A stretch of 64,000 bases of DNA, taken from assembly GCA_018266555.1 (NCBI GenBank), contig JAFEAF010000019.1, positions 62,001 to 126,000 of the forward strand, read 5' to 3'. This document shows positions 53,307 to 62,401 of this stretch, piece after piece. A program made the translations under genes and the position numbers. This DNA comes from Bacteroidota bacterium. GTDB lineage: Bacteria; Bacteroidota; Bacteroidia; Chitinophagales; Chitinophagaceae. The stretch's first letter is position 1. Each line of letters starts with the position of its first letter. The notes beneath the pieces are model-generated. The model did not search any database. It saw only the letters and a program-made list of their open reading frames with translations, and was not told the DNA's origin.

Positions 53307-55937
53307 ATGCCAAAGAACCTATTAATAGTGGAAAGCCCCGCGAAAGCAAAGACCATAGAAAAAATTCTTGGGAAAGATTTTGAAGTGCGAAGCTGCTATG
53401 GCCATATCCGGGATCTTAAAAAAGCCGGTATGGGAATCAATCTTGAAAAAAAATATGAACCTACCTACATAATTCCTGCAGAAAAAGAAAAGGTTGTCAA
53501 AGAGTTAAAGAGTTTAGCTAATAAATCAAGTGATATATGGCTAGCGACGGACGAGGACCGTGAAGGAGAAGCTATCAGCTGGCATTTATGTGAAGTATTA
53601 GGTCTCGATCCTAAAAGCACAAAGCGAATCGTTTTTCATGAAATTACAAAACCGGCTATCCAGGATGCTGTAAAAAATCCACGTACTGTAGATATGAATC
53701 TTGTAAATGCGCAGCAAGCCAGGAGAATTTTAGATCGAATAGTTGGTTTTGAATTAAGCCCTGTCCTTTGGCGCAAGATGAGTATGAAAAATAATCTCAG
53801 CGCCGGAAGAGTTCAAAGTGTGGCAGTGAGATTGGTTGCAGAACGGGAAAGAGAAATCAATGCATTTACCGCTCAGAGTCATTTCAAGATTGAAGCATTT
53901 TTTACTGCAAAAGATTCCGGTGATAGGCTTATTACTTTTAAAGCTGAGGCCCGCCCGGATGACCGGGTCGTTCGGGGAAATAAATTTTCTTCGGCAGAAA
54001 ATGCAGAAGATTTTCTGAAAAGCTGCATCGGTGCCGAATATTCTGTATCTGATATTCAAATAAAACCGGGGAAAAAATCACCTTCTCCGCCATTTACTAC
54101 ATCCACCATGCAACAGGAAGCAAGCCGTAAATTAGGCTACAGTGTATCAAGGACGATGGTGCTGGCGCAAAAACTTTATGAAAACGGTTACATAACCTAT
54201 ATGCGTACGGATAGTGTAAACCTGAGTAACACTGCCCTCGGTGATATTACGAATACGATTAAAAGTATGTATGGAGAAGAATATCACCAATTCCGAAAAT
54301 ATAAAAGTAAAAATAAATCTGCACAGGAAGCACATGAAGCCATTCGCCCCACTTATATGAATAATACTTCCGTGGATGATCCTGATTGCCGTCGCTTGTA
54401 TGATTTAATCTGGAAAAGAACCATGGCCTGCCAGATGGCAGATGCGGAATTAGAAAAGACAATTGCAAAAATTAAAATATCTACCAATAAGGAAGAACTA
54501 ACTGCACAGGGAGAAGTTTTAAAATTTGATGGATTTTTAAAAGTATATCGTGAAGACCGTGATGACGATGATATTGCTGAAGACGAACAGGAAGGCATGT
54601 TACCGCCATTGACTGTGGGCCAGCAACTACCTTTGAAAGAAATGAAAGCAACGGAACGCTTCAGTCGTCCTTCCTCAAGATTTACAGAAGCATCATTGGT
54701 AAAAAAATTAGAGGAGTTGGGCATTGGAAGGCCTTCCACGTATGCACCTACCATATCTACAATCATCAAAAGAGGTTATGTAGAAAAAAGGGATAAGGAA
54801 GGTATAAGAAGAGAATTTAGAATCCTGCAATTGCAAAATAACAATATTAAACACCTGAAAGATTCAGAAAATACCGGTGCTGAAAAATCAAAATTATTTC
54901 CTACCGATCTCGGGCTTGTAGTTACCGACTTCCTGAACAAATATTTTGATGATATTATGGATTATGGCTTTACTGCACGGATCGAAGATGAATTTGATGA
55001 AGTAGCCGAAGGAAAAATGAAATGGCAAAAGATGATTGATGATTTTTATTTACCTTTTAAAAAAGATGTAGATAAAACAATCGAAACCGCTGAACGTATC
55101 AGCGGTGAAAGGGAATTGGGTTTTGATAAAGCTACCGGTAAAAAAGTAATAGCCCGTATGGGGCGGTTTGGTCCCATGGTACAAATCGGCGACTCTAACA
55201 ATGAAGAAGAGAAGCCACGTTTTGCGGGTTTGAAACAAGGACAAAGCATTGAAACAATTTCATTTGATGAAGCCATGGAATTGTTTAAGCTCCCTGTCAT
55301 GCTCGGAGAACATGATGGAAAAGAAGTTTCAGTAAATACAGGTCGCTATGGCCCTTATGTTAAATGGGGCGAGCAATTTATTTCTATCCCAAAAGGAGAA
55401 GAGCCACTGGAGGTAGATATGAATCGTGCCATACAAATCATCGAACAGAAATTAAAAGCAGATGCCCCTGTTGCCTTTTATGATGATAAACCAATAACAA
55501 AAGGGAAAGGTAGATTTGGTCCTTATATTAAATGGAACGATATGTTCATCAATGTACCCAGGGCTTATAATTACGATGCCCTGACGCAGAAAGATATGGA
55601 TGAATTGATTGAGAAAAAGATAGCCAAAGAAGCGAACCGCTATATTCAAAACTGGCCTGACGAAAAGATTTCAATTGAAAATGCTAGGTGGGGGCCCGTT
55701 ATAAAATTTGGCAAAAAAATTCTGAGAATCCCCAAGAAAACAGCAGATATAAAATACACGGTAGATGAATTGGCAGCTCTTTCCATCGAGGATGTAAAAA
55801 AGATGATAGAAGCAGAACTACCAAATGCATTTGGGAAGAAAGCAGCTAAATCTGAAAAAAAGACCACAGCAAAAAAGAAAATAAATACAAAAAAGGCTGT
55901 GGAGAGACCTAAAGCAAAGAAAAAATCAAAGAAGTAA
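53307..55937 (+). CDS. topA: DNA topoisomerase I
   Basis: The ATG at 53307 (MPKNLLIVESPAKAKTIEKI) is chosen over a TTG nine codons earlier, since the Toprim domain starts at once; 876 residues. ATDEDREGEAISWH is the Toprim metal site, and YITYMRTDS carries the catalytic Tyr near residue 300. After the core, repeated units such as GRYGPYVKWGEQFISIP and GRFGPYIKWNDMFINVP are TopA C-terminal repeats without zinc Cys clusters. The tail is Lys-rich (KKTTAKKKINTKKAVERPKA). It relaxes negative supercoils. Followed by a hairpin shared with hsp20. Confidence 0.98.
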   Translation: MPKNLLIVESPAKAKTIEKILGKDFEVRSCYGHIRDLKKAGMGINLEKKYEPTYIIPAEKEKVVKELKSLANKSSDIWLATDEDREGEAISWHLCEVLGLDPKSTKRIVFHEITKPAIQDAVKNPRTVDMNLVNAQQARRILDRIVGFELSPVLWRKMSMKNNLSAGRVQSVAVRLVAEREREINAFTAQSHFKIEAFFTAKDSGDRLITFKAEARPDDRVVRGNKFSSAENAEDFLKSCIGAEYSVSDIQIKPGKKSPSPPFTTSTMQQEASRKLGYSVSRTMVLAQKLYENGYITYMRTDSVNLSNTALGDITNTIKSMYGEEYHQFRKYKSKNKSAQEAHEAIRPTYMNNTSVDDPDCRRLYDLIWKRTMACQMADAELEKTIAKIKISTNKEELTAQGEVLKFDGFLKVYREDRDDDDIAEDEQEGMLPPLTVGQQLPLKEMKATERFSRPSSRFTEASLVKKLEELGIGRPSTYAPTISTIIKRGYVEKRDKEGIRREFRILQLQNNNIKHLKDSENTGAEKSKLFPTDLGLVVTDFLNKYFDDIMDYGFTARIEDEFDEVAEGKMKWQKMIDDFYLPFKKDVDKTIETAERISGERELGFDKATGKKVIARMGRFGPMVQIGDSNNEEEKPRFAGLKQGQSIETISFDEAMELFKLPVMLGEHDGKEVSVNTGRYGPYVKWGEQFISIPKGEEPLEVDMNRAIQIIEQKLKADAPVAFYDDKPITKGKGRFGPYIKWNDMFINVPRAYNYDALTQKDMDELIEKKIAKEANRYIQNWPDEKISIENARWGPVIKFGKKILRIPKKTADIKYTVDELAALSIEDVKKMIEAELPNAFGKKAAKSEKKTTAKKKINTKKAVERPKAKKKSKK

Positions 55938-55971
55938 ACCTGTCCCTTCAGATTTCGCCGGCATACTATAA

Positions 55972-55998
55972 AAAAGCTCCGTAACAGACAGAGCTTTT
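55972..55998. terminator. Bidirectional hairpin between topA and hsp20
   Basis: AAAAGCTC pairs with GAGCTTTT around an 11-base loop, between two convergent genes. A-rich on one side and T-rich on the other, so it can end transcripts in both directions. Confidence 0.75.
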
Positions 55999-56031
55999 AA
56001 GAAATACTAAACTTAATTTTTCCTGCGTTTC

Positions 56032-56490
56032 TCAGCTGATAGAAATCGTTCTTGATAACTTTTGCCTGGAAACTTCTTTTTTAGGAATACTTAATTGCAA
56101 CAAACCATTTTCATAATGAGCTTTGATCTTATCAATATCTGCAACATCTTTGGGAAGATTAAAACTTCGTTGAAATGATTGATAGCTGAATTCTCTGAAA
56201 GCATACCTTTCATCACTGGCCTTTTCTTCCTTTTTGTCATGTTTTTCTGCTGAAATAGAAAGTACATTTCCATCCAGCTCAATATTGAAGTCATTTTTCT
56301 GCATGCCCGGCGCCGCCATCTCCACTTCAAAGCTGTCTTTCTTTTCCCTGATGTTAACAGCAGGAATGGATGTACCAGTACTGGAAAAATGAGAAAGGCC
56401 CCAATTTAGCAGGTCTCTCGTGTAAAAATCATCACCCCATAAATGTGGAAGTGTGGGAAATAAATCTCCGTTTCTTCTGATAATTGACAT
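56032..56490 (-). CDS. Small heat-shock protein (Hsp20/alpha-crystallin)
   Basis: 152 residues. The alpha-crystallin domain runs from about residue 45 (PAVNIREKKDSFEVEMAAPG) to the conserved AHYENGLLQLSIPKK; IPKKE and the C-terminal extension ISIS follow. It holds unfolded proteins for DnaK-type chaperones, in the cytoplasm. It is notable for a strong ribosome-binding site, AAGGAGG at 56496-56502 five bases before the ATG, which is rare in this phylum. Convergent with topA. Confidence 0.97.
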   Translation of the reverse strand: MSIIRRNGDLFPTLPHLWGDDFYTRDLLNWGLSHFSSTGTSIPAVNIREKKDSFEVEMAAPGMQKNDFNIELDGNVLSISAEKHDKKEEKASDERYAFREFSYQSFQRSFNLPKDVADIDKIKAHYENGLLQLSIPKKEVSRQKLSRTISIS

Positions 56491-56495
56491 AAAAG

Positions 56496-56502
56496 CCTCC
56501 TT
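56496..56502 (-). promoter_or_regulatory. Strong Shine-Dalgarno sequence of hsp20
   Basis: AAGGAGG on the minus strand, five bases before the ATG, within a poly-A tract. Bacteroidota rarely use such sequences and I see no other as strong in this window, so it may support high translation under stress. Confidence 0.75.
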
Positions 56503-56691
56503 TTTTTTAAAAAAAAATTACAATAATTATTTTTATAACCAGATATGGGAAAGTTACAAAAAGCAAAATGTGCTGTCCGTTACAGTAATCTTAAATAGCA
56601 TATTATTTTTTGCACATTAAATATTTGAATCATTTATTTTGCTGAACTCATTTGAAATTATTGATTTCTTTTATTCATTATCTTCATGGTT

Positions 56692-57441
56692 ATGGACAAA
56701 TCATATTGGGAAAAAATTGCCCCCTCATACGATTCTGAAATATTTGATGTATTACATCATGATAAAAGAAATATAATATCATCAGTTATAACAAAAATCG
56801 CATCCAAAAATAAAACAGTAATTGATATCGGCTGTGCCATAGGAAAATGGATACCCTTGTTATCTCCTCGTTTTAAAAAGGTATTCGCCATTGATATTTC
56901 AGTCAAAAATCTTGAAAGAGCAAAAAGCAATAACTCATCATACAAAAATGTGGAATATATCAGGATCAATATGTCAAATGGAAAATCAAAAATCCCACAA
57001 TGTGATTTCGCTATTTGTATAAATGCCATTCTCACCGCTGATTTACAAAAGCGAATTTCTTTTTTCAGCTCTATGTCAAAAGCACTTAAAAATGGAGGGC
57101 ACATCATACTTACCGTTCCATCCCTGGAATCATCCATGTTGACAAGTATTATCAGTAATCAATTCAACATTGATAAAAATATCCTTCACAAAAAAAGGAG
57201 TATGGCAATAACATCCAGACAATGGAATAATATCAGGCAAGGAAACGTGGAGATTGACAATATTCCGACAAAGCATTACCTGAAAGAAGAGCTTCAATAT
57301 CTTTTAAAAAATGAAGGTTTCCGGATAATAAAAACTGAAAAGATAGAATACGACTGGAAAACAGAATTTAATAATCCTCCCCGCTGGCTTAATGACCCCT
57401 ATCCCTGGGATTGGATGGTACTGGCACAAAAAATAAAATAA
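56692..57441 (+). CDS. Class I SAM-dependent methyltransferase
   Basis: Two ATG codons lie two codons apart (56686, 56692); the second (MDKSYWEKIAPSYDSEIFDV) is used. 249 residues. The SAM-binding strand VIDIGCAIGKWIP (G-x-G-type loop with C in place of the second G pair), the acidic end of the second strand in FAIDISVKNLERAK and post-I CDFAICINAILTAD follow class I order. The acceptor is unknown. The gene and the 195 bases upstream are more AT-rich than the neighbouring operon genes and its codons lean to A/T, a weak sign of later acquisition. Confidence 0.85.
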   Translation: MDKSYWEKIAPSYDSEIFDVLHHDKRNIISSVITKIASKNKTVIDIGCAIGKWIPLLSPRFKKVFAIDISVKNLERAKSNNSSYKNVEYIRINMSNGKSKIPQCDFAICINAILTADLQKRISFFSSMSKALKNGGHIILTVPSLESSMLTSIISNQFNIDKNILHKKRSMAITSRQWNNIRQGNVEIDNIPTKHYLKEELQYLLKNEGFRIIKTEKIEYDWKTEFNNPPRWLNDPYPWDWMVLAQKIK

Positions 57442-57454
57442 CATTCCCGGATGA

Positions 57455-59974
57455 TCAGAACAATTCTGTCTGCTGGCTTTCTTTTTTCTTCACCCATTCC
57501 ATCTCGATGGTTTTGTTATAATCAACCAATTTGGTTCCTACAGTTTTCCATCCGTTTATTTCAGCCACTTTTTCAATTTTGATTTTTGCTTTGTGTACCT
57601 GGGTGCCTCTGCCGCTCTGCATGGCAAGAACGGGCTCAGCATCCGTAGTCACTGCTTCCACATAATTGCCCTCTCCTTCTTTTATAAAATAAAACTTATT
57701 GTGCAGCGTTGTAGTCTCAATTTTAAATCGCTTGACAATGTATTGTTTCTTTTCAACATCCAGATAAACAGCAGAAACAACTTTTTCAGAATCAAATCTT
57801 TCAATCAATAATACTTTTTCAGGATCAAATTTTTGTGTTAACTCCTGATCTGTGATTTCATAATTACCATCGTTATAAATTACCAGGATAGTGTCATCCT
57901 TATTGAACTTTCCGATGGGCATACCTTTTTCATCTTCATTAAGCCTTCCAAACTGATCATCATACCATAATTTTTTTCCGGAAATAGTGGCCACACCTGC
58001 TTCTTTCAGTTTTACACCATCCGATTTAATGGGATACTTCGTCACTGTATTTCCCATACTGCCACGTCCTTTAATTTCCAACTCCGCAAAGTTGAATTCA
58101 AACTCCTTTTTGTGAGCTTTGCATCCAGGAGTTAAAATAATTCGTACAATTTCCGCTTCTCCATTAGGGTTTACACTGAAATAATGCACTTTGCTTTTTT
58201 CATGATCACCTGCAAGAAAATATTCTTTATCCCTGGTCACGCCGGTAACATTAAACCTTTTTGCAAAGCTTTTCCCATTAGCTCCATTCATGTAAATCAT
58301 GTTGTACGTGGTGCGTTCATCATTTTTTTTAAAAATAGCTACATGAATTATCCCTTCTCCAATCGAAACTTTATCTGCCACTTTAACCACTTTCATAATC
58401 CCTTTTTTGCTGAAAGCAATAATGTCATCGAGGGTGGAACAATCAAATAAAAATTCATCTTTTTTCAATCCAGTGCCAATGAATCCTTCTTCTCTGTTGA
58501 CATACAGCTTTGTGTTTATAATAGCTACCTGCCTGGCTTCAATAACTTCAAAAGTTTTTATCTCCGTTTTCCGCTCCCTGCCTTTGCCATATTTCTTCAA
58601 CAAGTTTTCAAAATATGCTACTGTAAAATCAACCAGATTATTCAAATCATACTTTACCTGTTTTATTTCTGCTTCCAGGCTTTTTATTTGCTCATTCAAT
58701 TCGTCAATGTCGAGCTTATAAATTCTTCTTACGGGTTTTTCAGTAAGTTTAATAATATCCGCACGGGAAATTTCCCGTTTTAGTTGCTTTTTAAATGGAG
58801 TGAATGCTTTATCAATGGCTTCCAAGACTTTTTCCCATGTCTCATGTTTCTTTTCTAATTCTTTATAAATTTTTTCCTCAAAGAATATTTTCTCCAGGGA
58901 AGTGTAATGCCATTTTTCCTGGAGTTCACTTAGTTTAATCTTTAATTCCAGCTCTAAAAGATCTTTTGTTCTGTCAACAGAAATTTTGAGTAAATCATTC
59001 ACTCCAAGAAACCGGGGCTTCTGATCTACGATGACACAGGCATTTGGTGAAATGGAAACTTCGCAATCGGTGAATTTATACAATGCATCTATTGTAATGT
59101 CGGGAGAAATTCCCTGGGCAAGATCAACCTGTATCTCCACTTCTGCAGCAGTATTGTCTGTAACTTTTTTAATTTTTATTTTTCCCTGGTCATTTGCTTT
59201 CACAATGGAATCCATCAGTTGAGTGGTGGTGACTCCATAAGGCACACTTTTGATCAACAGCGTTTTTTTGTCTGCTTCTTCAATGTGTGCTCTTACTTTT
59301 ATTTTTCCACCCCGTTTTCCCTGATTATAATCATTCACATCAACTTGCCCTCCTGTTTGAAAATCGGGATTCAATTCAAATCTTTTCCCCCTTAAACATT
59401 TGATCGAAGCATCTATCAGCTCACAAAAATTATGAGGCAGAATTTTAGTTGACAAACCTACAGCTATGCCATCTGCTCCATGTGCCAGCAGCAATGGGAA
59501 TTTCATGGGTAGAGTAACAGGTTCATTTTTTCTACCATCATAACTCAACTGCCATTGAGTGGTCTTAGAATTGAACGATACTTCCAAAGCAAATTTGCTC
59601 AGGCGCCCTTCGATGTATCTTGCTGCTGCGGCCTCATCACCGGTTCTTACATCGCCCCAGTTTCCCTGTGTTTCAATCAGTAAATCTTTTTGCCCCATGT
59701 TTACCAGGGCATCGCCAATACTGGCATCACCATGCGGATGATATTGCATCGTTTGACCTATTACATTCGCCACCTTATTAAACCGCCCGTCATCCATTTC
59801 TTTCATGGCATGAAGAATACGCCGTTGAACCGGCTTCAGCCCGTCCTCGATAGCTGGCACCGCCCTTTCAAGAATTACATAAGATGCATAATCCAAAAAC
59901 CAGTTTTTATACTGGCCTAATAAGCCTTTATCACTGTTCTGGATTTCTTTTAAAATATTTTTTGCTGCGCTCAT
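57455..59974 (-). CDS. parC: DNA topoisomerase IV subunit A
   Basis: The ATG at 59974 (MSAAKNILKEIQNSDKGLLG) is used; 839 residues. ILERAVPAIEDGLKPVQRRI and YHPHGDASIGDALV are the winged-helix and QRDR-region motifs; the catalytic Tyr lies near 117 in AAAARYIEGRLS. The C-terminal half is a long beta-pinwheel with several GxxxFxxxxVTG-like blades. It lacks the GyrA box of gyrase in the pattern expected for GyrA, supporting ParC. It unlinks daughter chromosomes with ParE. It is the last gene of a minus-strand run beginning with parE. Confidence 0.93.
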   Translation of the reverse strand: MSAAKNILKEIQNSDKGLLGQYKNWFLDYASYVILERAVPAIEDGLKPVQRRILHAMKEMDDGRFNKVANVIGQTMQYHPHGDASIGDALVNMGQKDLLIETQGNWGDVRTGDEAAAARYIEGRLSKFALEVSFNSKTTQWQLSYDGRKNEPVTLPMKFPLLLAHGADGIAVGLSTKILPHNFCELIDASIKCLRGKRFELNPDFQTGGQVDVNDYNQGKRGGKIKVRAHIEEADKKTLLIKSVPYGVTTTQLMDSIVKANDQGKIKIKKVTDNTAAEVEIQVDLAQGISPDITIDALYKFTDCEVSISPNACVIVDQKPRFLGVNDLLKISVDRTKDLLELELKIKLSELQEKWHYTSLEKIFFEEKIYKELEKKHETWEKVLEAIDKAFTPFKKQLKREISRADIIKLTEKPVRRIYKLDIDELNEQIKSLEAEIKQVKYDLNNLVDFTVAYFENLLKKYGKGRERKTEIKTFEVIEARQVAIINTKLYVNREEGFIGTGLKKDEFLFDCSTLDDIIAFSKKGIMKVVKVADKVSIGEGIIHVAIFKKNDERTTYNMIYMNGANGKSFAKRFNVTGVTRDKEYFLAGDHEKSKVHYFSVNPNGEAEIVRIILTPGCKAHKKEFEFNFAELEIKGRGSMGNTVTKYPIKSDGVKLKEAGVATISGKKLWYDDQFGRLNEDEKGMPIGKFNKDDTILVIYNDGNYEITDQELTQKFDPEKVLLIERFDSEKVVSAVYLDVEKKQYIVKRFKIETTTLHNKFYFIKEGEGNYVEAVTTDAEPVLAMQSGRGTQVHKAKIKIEKVAEINGWKTVGTKLVDYNKTIEMEWVKKKESQQTELF

Positions 59975-59976
59975 AT

Positions 59977-60345
59977 TCAATTATTCCTGTTTCCGATTAT
60001 TCCAAGATGAGTGTATTTGAATCCATCATTTAATTTTAAACCCATGCCTAACATTCTATCCATAGAAGCATGTCCAAAAAGCATAATGCCGGCTAAACTT
60101 ACCATATCGCCTAAAGGGCTGTTTAATAAAACACCTATTCCAAAAATTACAATGGCTATTCCTTTATGATGAAAAAAATTATAACATTCTGCTCCGATTC
60201 TATTCCCGAAAAAATATCCTGCAGCACTAATATCCGGGCCAGCGAGTACTAACAAATAAGCCCACCAGGGAATATGCAAACTCACCAAAAAGAAAATGCA
60301 AATGCCGAACATAGCAGCTTCCTCAAGTTGTAGCAGTGTCTTCAT
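59977..60345 (-). CDS. DUF4260 integral membrane protein
   Basis: 122 residues with three or four hydrophobic helices (AAMFGICIFFLVSLHIPWWA, AYLLVLAGPDISAAGYFFG, GIAIVIFGIGVLLNSPLGDM, LAGIMLFGHASMDRMLGMGL). The LGPDxxxxGY and HAxxDRxLGxGLK patterns are those of DUF4260, where His and Asp recur at the membrane face. The function is unknown. It sits 2 bases before parC, so it is co-transcribed with it. Confidence 0.88.
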   Translation of the reverse strand: MKTLLQLEEAAMFGICIFFLVSLHIPWWAYLLVLAGPDISAAGYFFGNRIGAECYNFFHHKGIAIVIFGIGVLLNSPLGDMVSLAGIMLFGHASMDRMLGMGLKLNDGFKYTHLGIIGNRNN

Positions 60346-60371
60346 AAAATTGATTTTATAATCGTTGCCTT

Positions 60372-61208
60372 TTATTCCTCAGGAAAACGGAGTGAAGGCA
60401 TTCCAGGTTTCCGCACATCAAAAGATTTCCAATTTTCATCAATATTTCCCATTGCTTCAATTTTTTCCTGAGCAACTAACTTTTTCATTCGCCACATGAT
60501 AAACACATCCCCAGTTTTAATTTTCATCCTGTGTAATGTATTTGACAAAACTCTTGTTGCTTTCTGCCATTCTGAAGTTATATTTTTTAAAATCTCCCCG
60601 TCATAAAATGTTTCTTCATTCCCAATTATTTTTTTTCCACCTTCTAAAGAACGTACCCATGCATTTTCATCACAGATTTTTTTCCACTCATCGGGATCCA
60701 CTTCGAATTCACTTAATGTCACTGCCCTTGCCAATCTTTTAGCTTTCAGTAGTTCTTTTGATTGAATCTCCTGAAGCCACGAAGGATAAAACAGCTGTCC
60801 TTTTTCATTAATAAACGGAAGGTTATTTAAATAAATTATCATGATCCTTCCCTGAAATTCTTTGAATTTAGAAATGAGCCAAAAATAACCGCACACGTCA
60901 TGTTGGTTTTGTCCGGCCCAAATCCAAACTTGTTCATCGGCGCTGTTTTGCAATTTACTTTTTATTACCCGCACAATTTCCCTGTCATCAAACCGTGTAA
61001 CCGGGTCATTTTCATATGGTGATCCTTTCAGCAATTCTTTCCACCAGGCAAGCCTTTCCTGCCATCCATCTTCCGTATCAAGATTTGCCAATGGTCCTAC
61101 AGCGTAATCATCTTTAATCTGGACAATTTCGCCGGCCAGGTTTTTATCCAGATTAATAACCTCTTTCATCAATTCGATTTCCGAAGCATTAAACACAACA
61201 TGTATCAT
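60372..61208 (-). CDS. DUF1835/DUF3658 protein
   Basis: The ATG at 61208 (MIHVVFNASEIELMKEVINL) is used; 278 residues, cytoplasmic. The N-terminal DUF1835 part contains DDYAVGPLANLDTEDGWQERLAWW and WIWAGQNQHDVCGYFWL, and the C-terminal DUF3658 part has WKKICDENAWVRSLEGGKKI and GDVFIMWRMKKLVAQ. This two-domain protein is widespread in Bacteroidota and Firmicutes with no known role. Starts 11 bases after the methyltransferase stop, inside the parE-parC run. Confidence 0.85.
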   Translation of the reverse strand: MIHVVFNASEIELMKEVINLDKNLAGEIVQIKDDYAVGPLANLDTEDGWQERLAWWKELLKGSPYENDPVTRFDDREIVRVIKSKLQNSADEQVWIWAGQNQHDVCGYFWLISKFKEFQGRIMIIYLNNLPFINEKGQLFYPSWLQEIQSKELLKAKRLARAVTLSEFEVDPDEWKKICDENAWVRSLEGGKKIIGNEETFYDGEILKNITSEWQKATRVLSNTLHRMKIKTGDVFIMWRMKKLVAQEKIEAMGNIDENWKSFDVRKPGMPSLRFPEE

Positions 61209-61219
61209 CAATTCAGATT

Positions 61220-62005
61220 TTATTTTTCAATTTGAATACAATAATAAATACAAGTCGTAAAAAAATTACGTATAAAAGGGATTCGTTTTATTACTACTGA
61301 TTGCCTTCTTGGTTTCCAGCCAAATTTCCATTTATAAATCGGGTTCAGGAAATAATACCTTTTATGCAACATCTTGTATCCTTCTTTTTTGCATATTCTT
61401 TCAAATCGTTCAATACTTATACCCGTATCTCTTACTTCCATCAACGCTTCAACCGGCTCCTTTTTCTTTTTTAATAACCAACGATACATTCCCCGTGGTA
61501 ACAAATGTATATAAGGCAATTTACCAAGCTTGCTATGACACATCTGTTGGTGTCCGCCAAAGGGCATATACCAGGGTGGAAAGCCAAAAAAAATTATTCC
61601 TCCGGGGTTTAAAAATTTTTTCATCCATCCTATCAGCCTTGCCTGGTTATGTATATGTTCGATTACATCTTTCAGTACAATGATATCAAACAAGCCATTA
61701 AAATCTTTATTAATGTCCACTTTGTAAATATCTTTTGTCACGAACTGAATTTTACCTGAAGCTATTTCTTCGGGCATAAAGAGCTTTGCATTATCTATTC
61801 TTGGTTCATCAAATTCTACTCCTACTCCTGTGCACCCTTTTTTTATAAACGCTTTTAACACACCGCCTTCGCCACAGCCGATTTCCAATACCCGCATTCC
61901 CGTTTTGATCTGAAACTTTTCTTCAATAAATGGAATAACATATTCTTCTGCATTCAGTACCTGTATTTCAAAATATTTTTTCCTGTCTTTGTGAAAATCG
62001 AACAC
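61220..62005 (-). CDS. Class I SAM-dependent methyltransferase
   Basis: 261 residues. The SAM site VLEIGCGEGGVLKAFIKKG (VLEIGCGEGG), the acidic residue in GVGVEFDEPRIDNA and the DIIVLKDVIEHIHNQARLIG segment (UbiG/Cfa-like H-I) are clear. The middle part FLNPGGIIFFGFPPWYMPFGG and the later LRKGMYRWLL-like RGMYRWLLKKKKE are basic and hydrophobic, consistent with a lipid or glycan acceptor, though unproven. Part of the parE-parC run, 28 bases after the four-helix-like gene. Confidence 0.88.
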   Translation of the reverse strand: MFDFHKDRKKYFEIQVLNAEEYVIPFIEEKFQIKTGMRVLEIGCGEGGVLKAFIKKGCTGVGVEFDEPRIDNAKLFMPEEIASGKIQFVTKDIYKVDINKDFNGLFDIIVLKDVIEHIHNQARLIGWMKKFLNPGGIIFFGFPPWYMPFGGHQQMCHSKLGKLPYIHLLPRGMYRWLLKKKKEPVEALMEVRDTGISIERFERICKKEGYKMLHKRYYFLNPIYKWKFGWKPRRQSVVIKRIPFIRNFFTTCIYYCIQIEK

Positions 62006-62033
62006 TTTGCAATCAATAATTTGTAATTAAAAA

Positions 62034-62348
62034 TCAGGAATTTCTCCTGTTTGACGAATTTAAATTTGTTGTCCGACTCTTTAAGAAATGAATCTGCAAG
62101 CTCTTTTCAACAATGCCAGGTTCTTTTAACAAGCAAAGCCGATACCCTGTTTCCCACGCTTCTTTGTTAGTAGTTTGAAGATTATTCATAAATTTCTTCC
62201 CTAAAGAGCCTCCTTCTTCGGCCCCTGCCCTATCCGCACTTCCTCTATTTATTATTTGTGCACATAATCCCAAACCCTTTTTCTCTTTTCTAAAACGTAA
62301 ATAATATTTCAGAATTACCGGGCCAAAAGCATAACTATTTATCGGCAT
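62034..62348 (-). CDS. Four-helix-bundle-like (23S rRNA intervening-sequence type) protein, divergent
   Basis: The ATG at 62348 (MPINSYAFGPVILKYYLRFR) fits the usual start of this family (NSYAFA, IVKLY). Of 104 residues, the segments EKKGLGLCAQIINRGSADRA, GAEEGGSLGKKFMNNLQTTN and EAWETGYRLCLLKEPGIVEK follow the helix pattern of four-helix-bundle proteins (LSKQLLRSGTSIGAN, AQSKKDFIHKL, EANETEYWLRLL). The last 25 residues are polar and do not match, and another frame continues the helix pattern better (LADSFLKESDNKFKF), so a late frameshift is possible. Function of the family is unsettled. Confidence 0.6.
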   Translation of the reverse strand: MPINSYAFGPVILKYYLRFRKEKKGLGLCAQIINRGSADRAGAEEGGSLGKKFMNNLQTTNKEAWETGYRLCLLKEPGIVEKSLQIHFLKSRTTNLNSSNRRNS

Positions 62349-62401
62349 AATACTTCCTACTTTCAACTAATTTTTAAATGCTAATTAGTAAGTTTTTAAA
62401 C

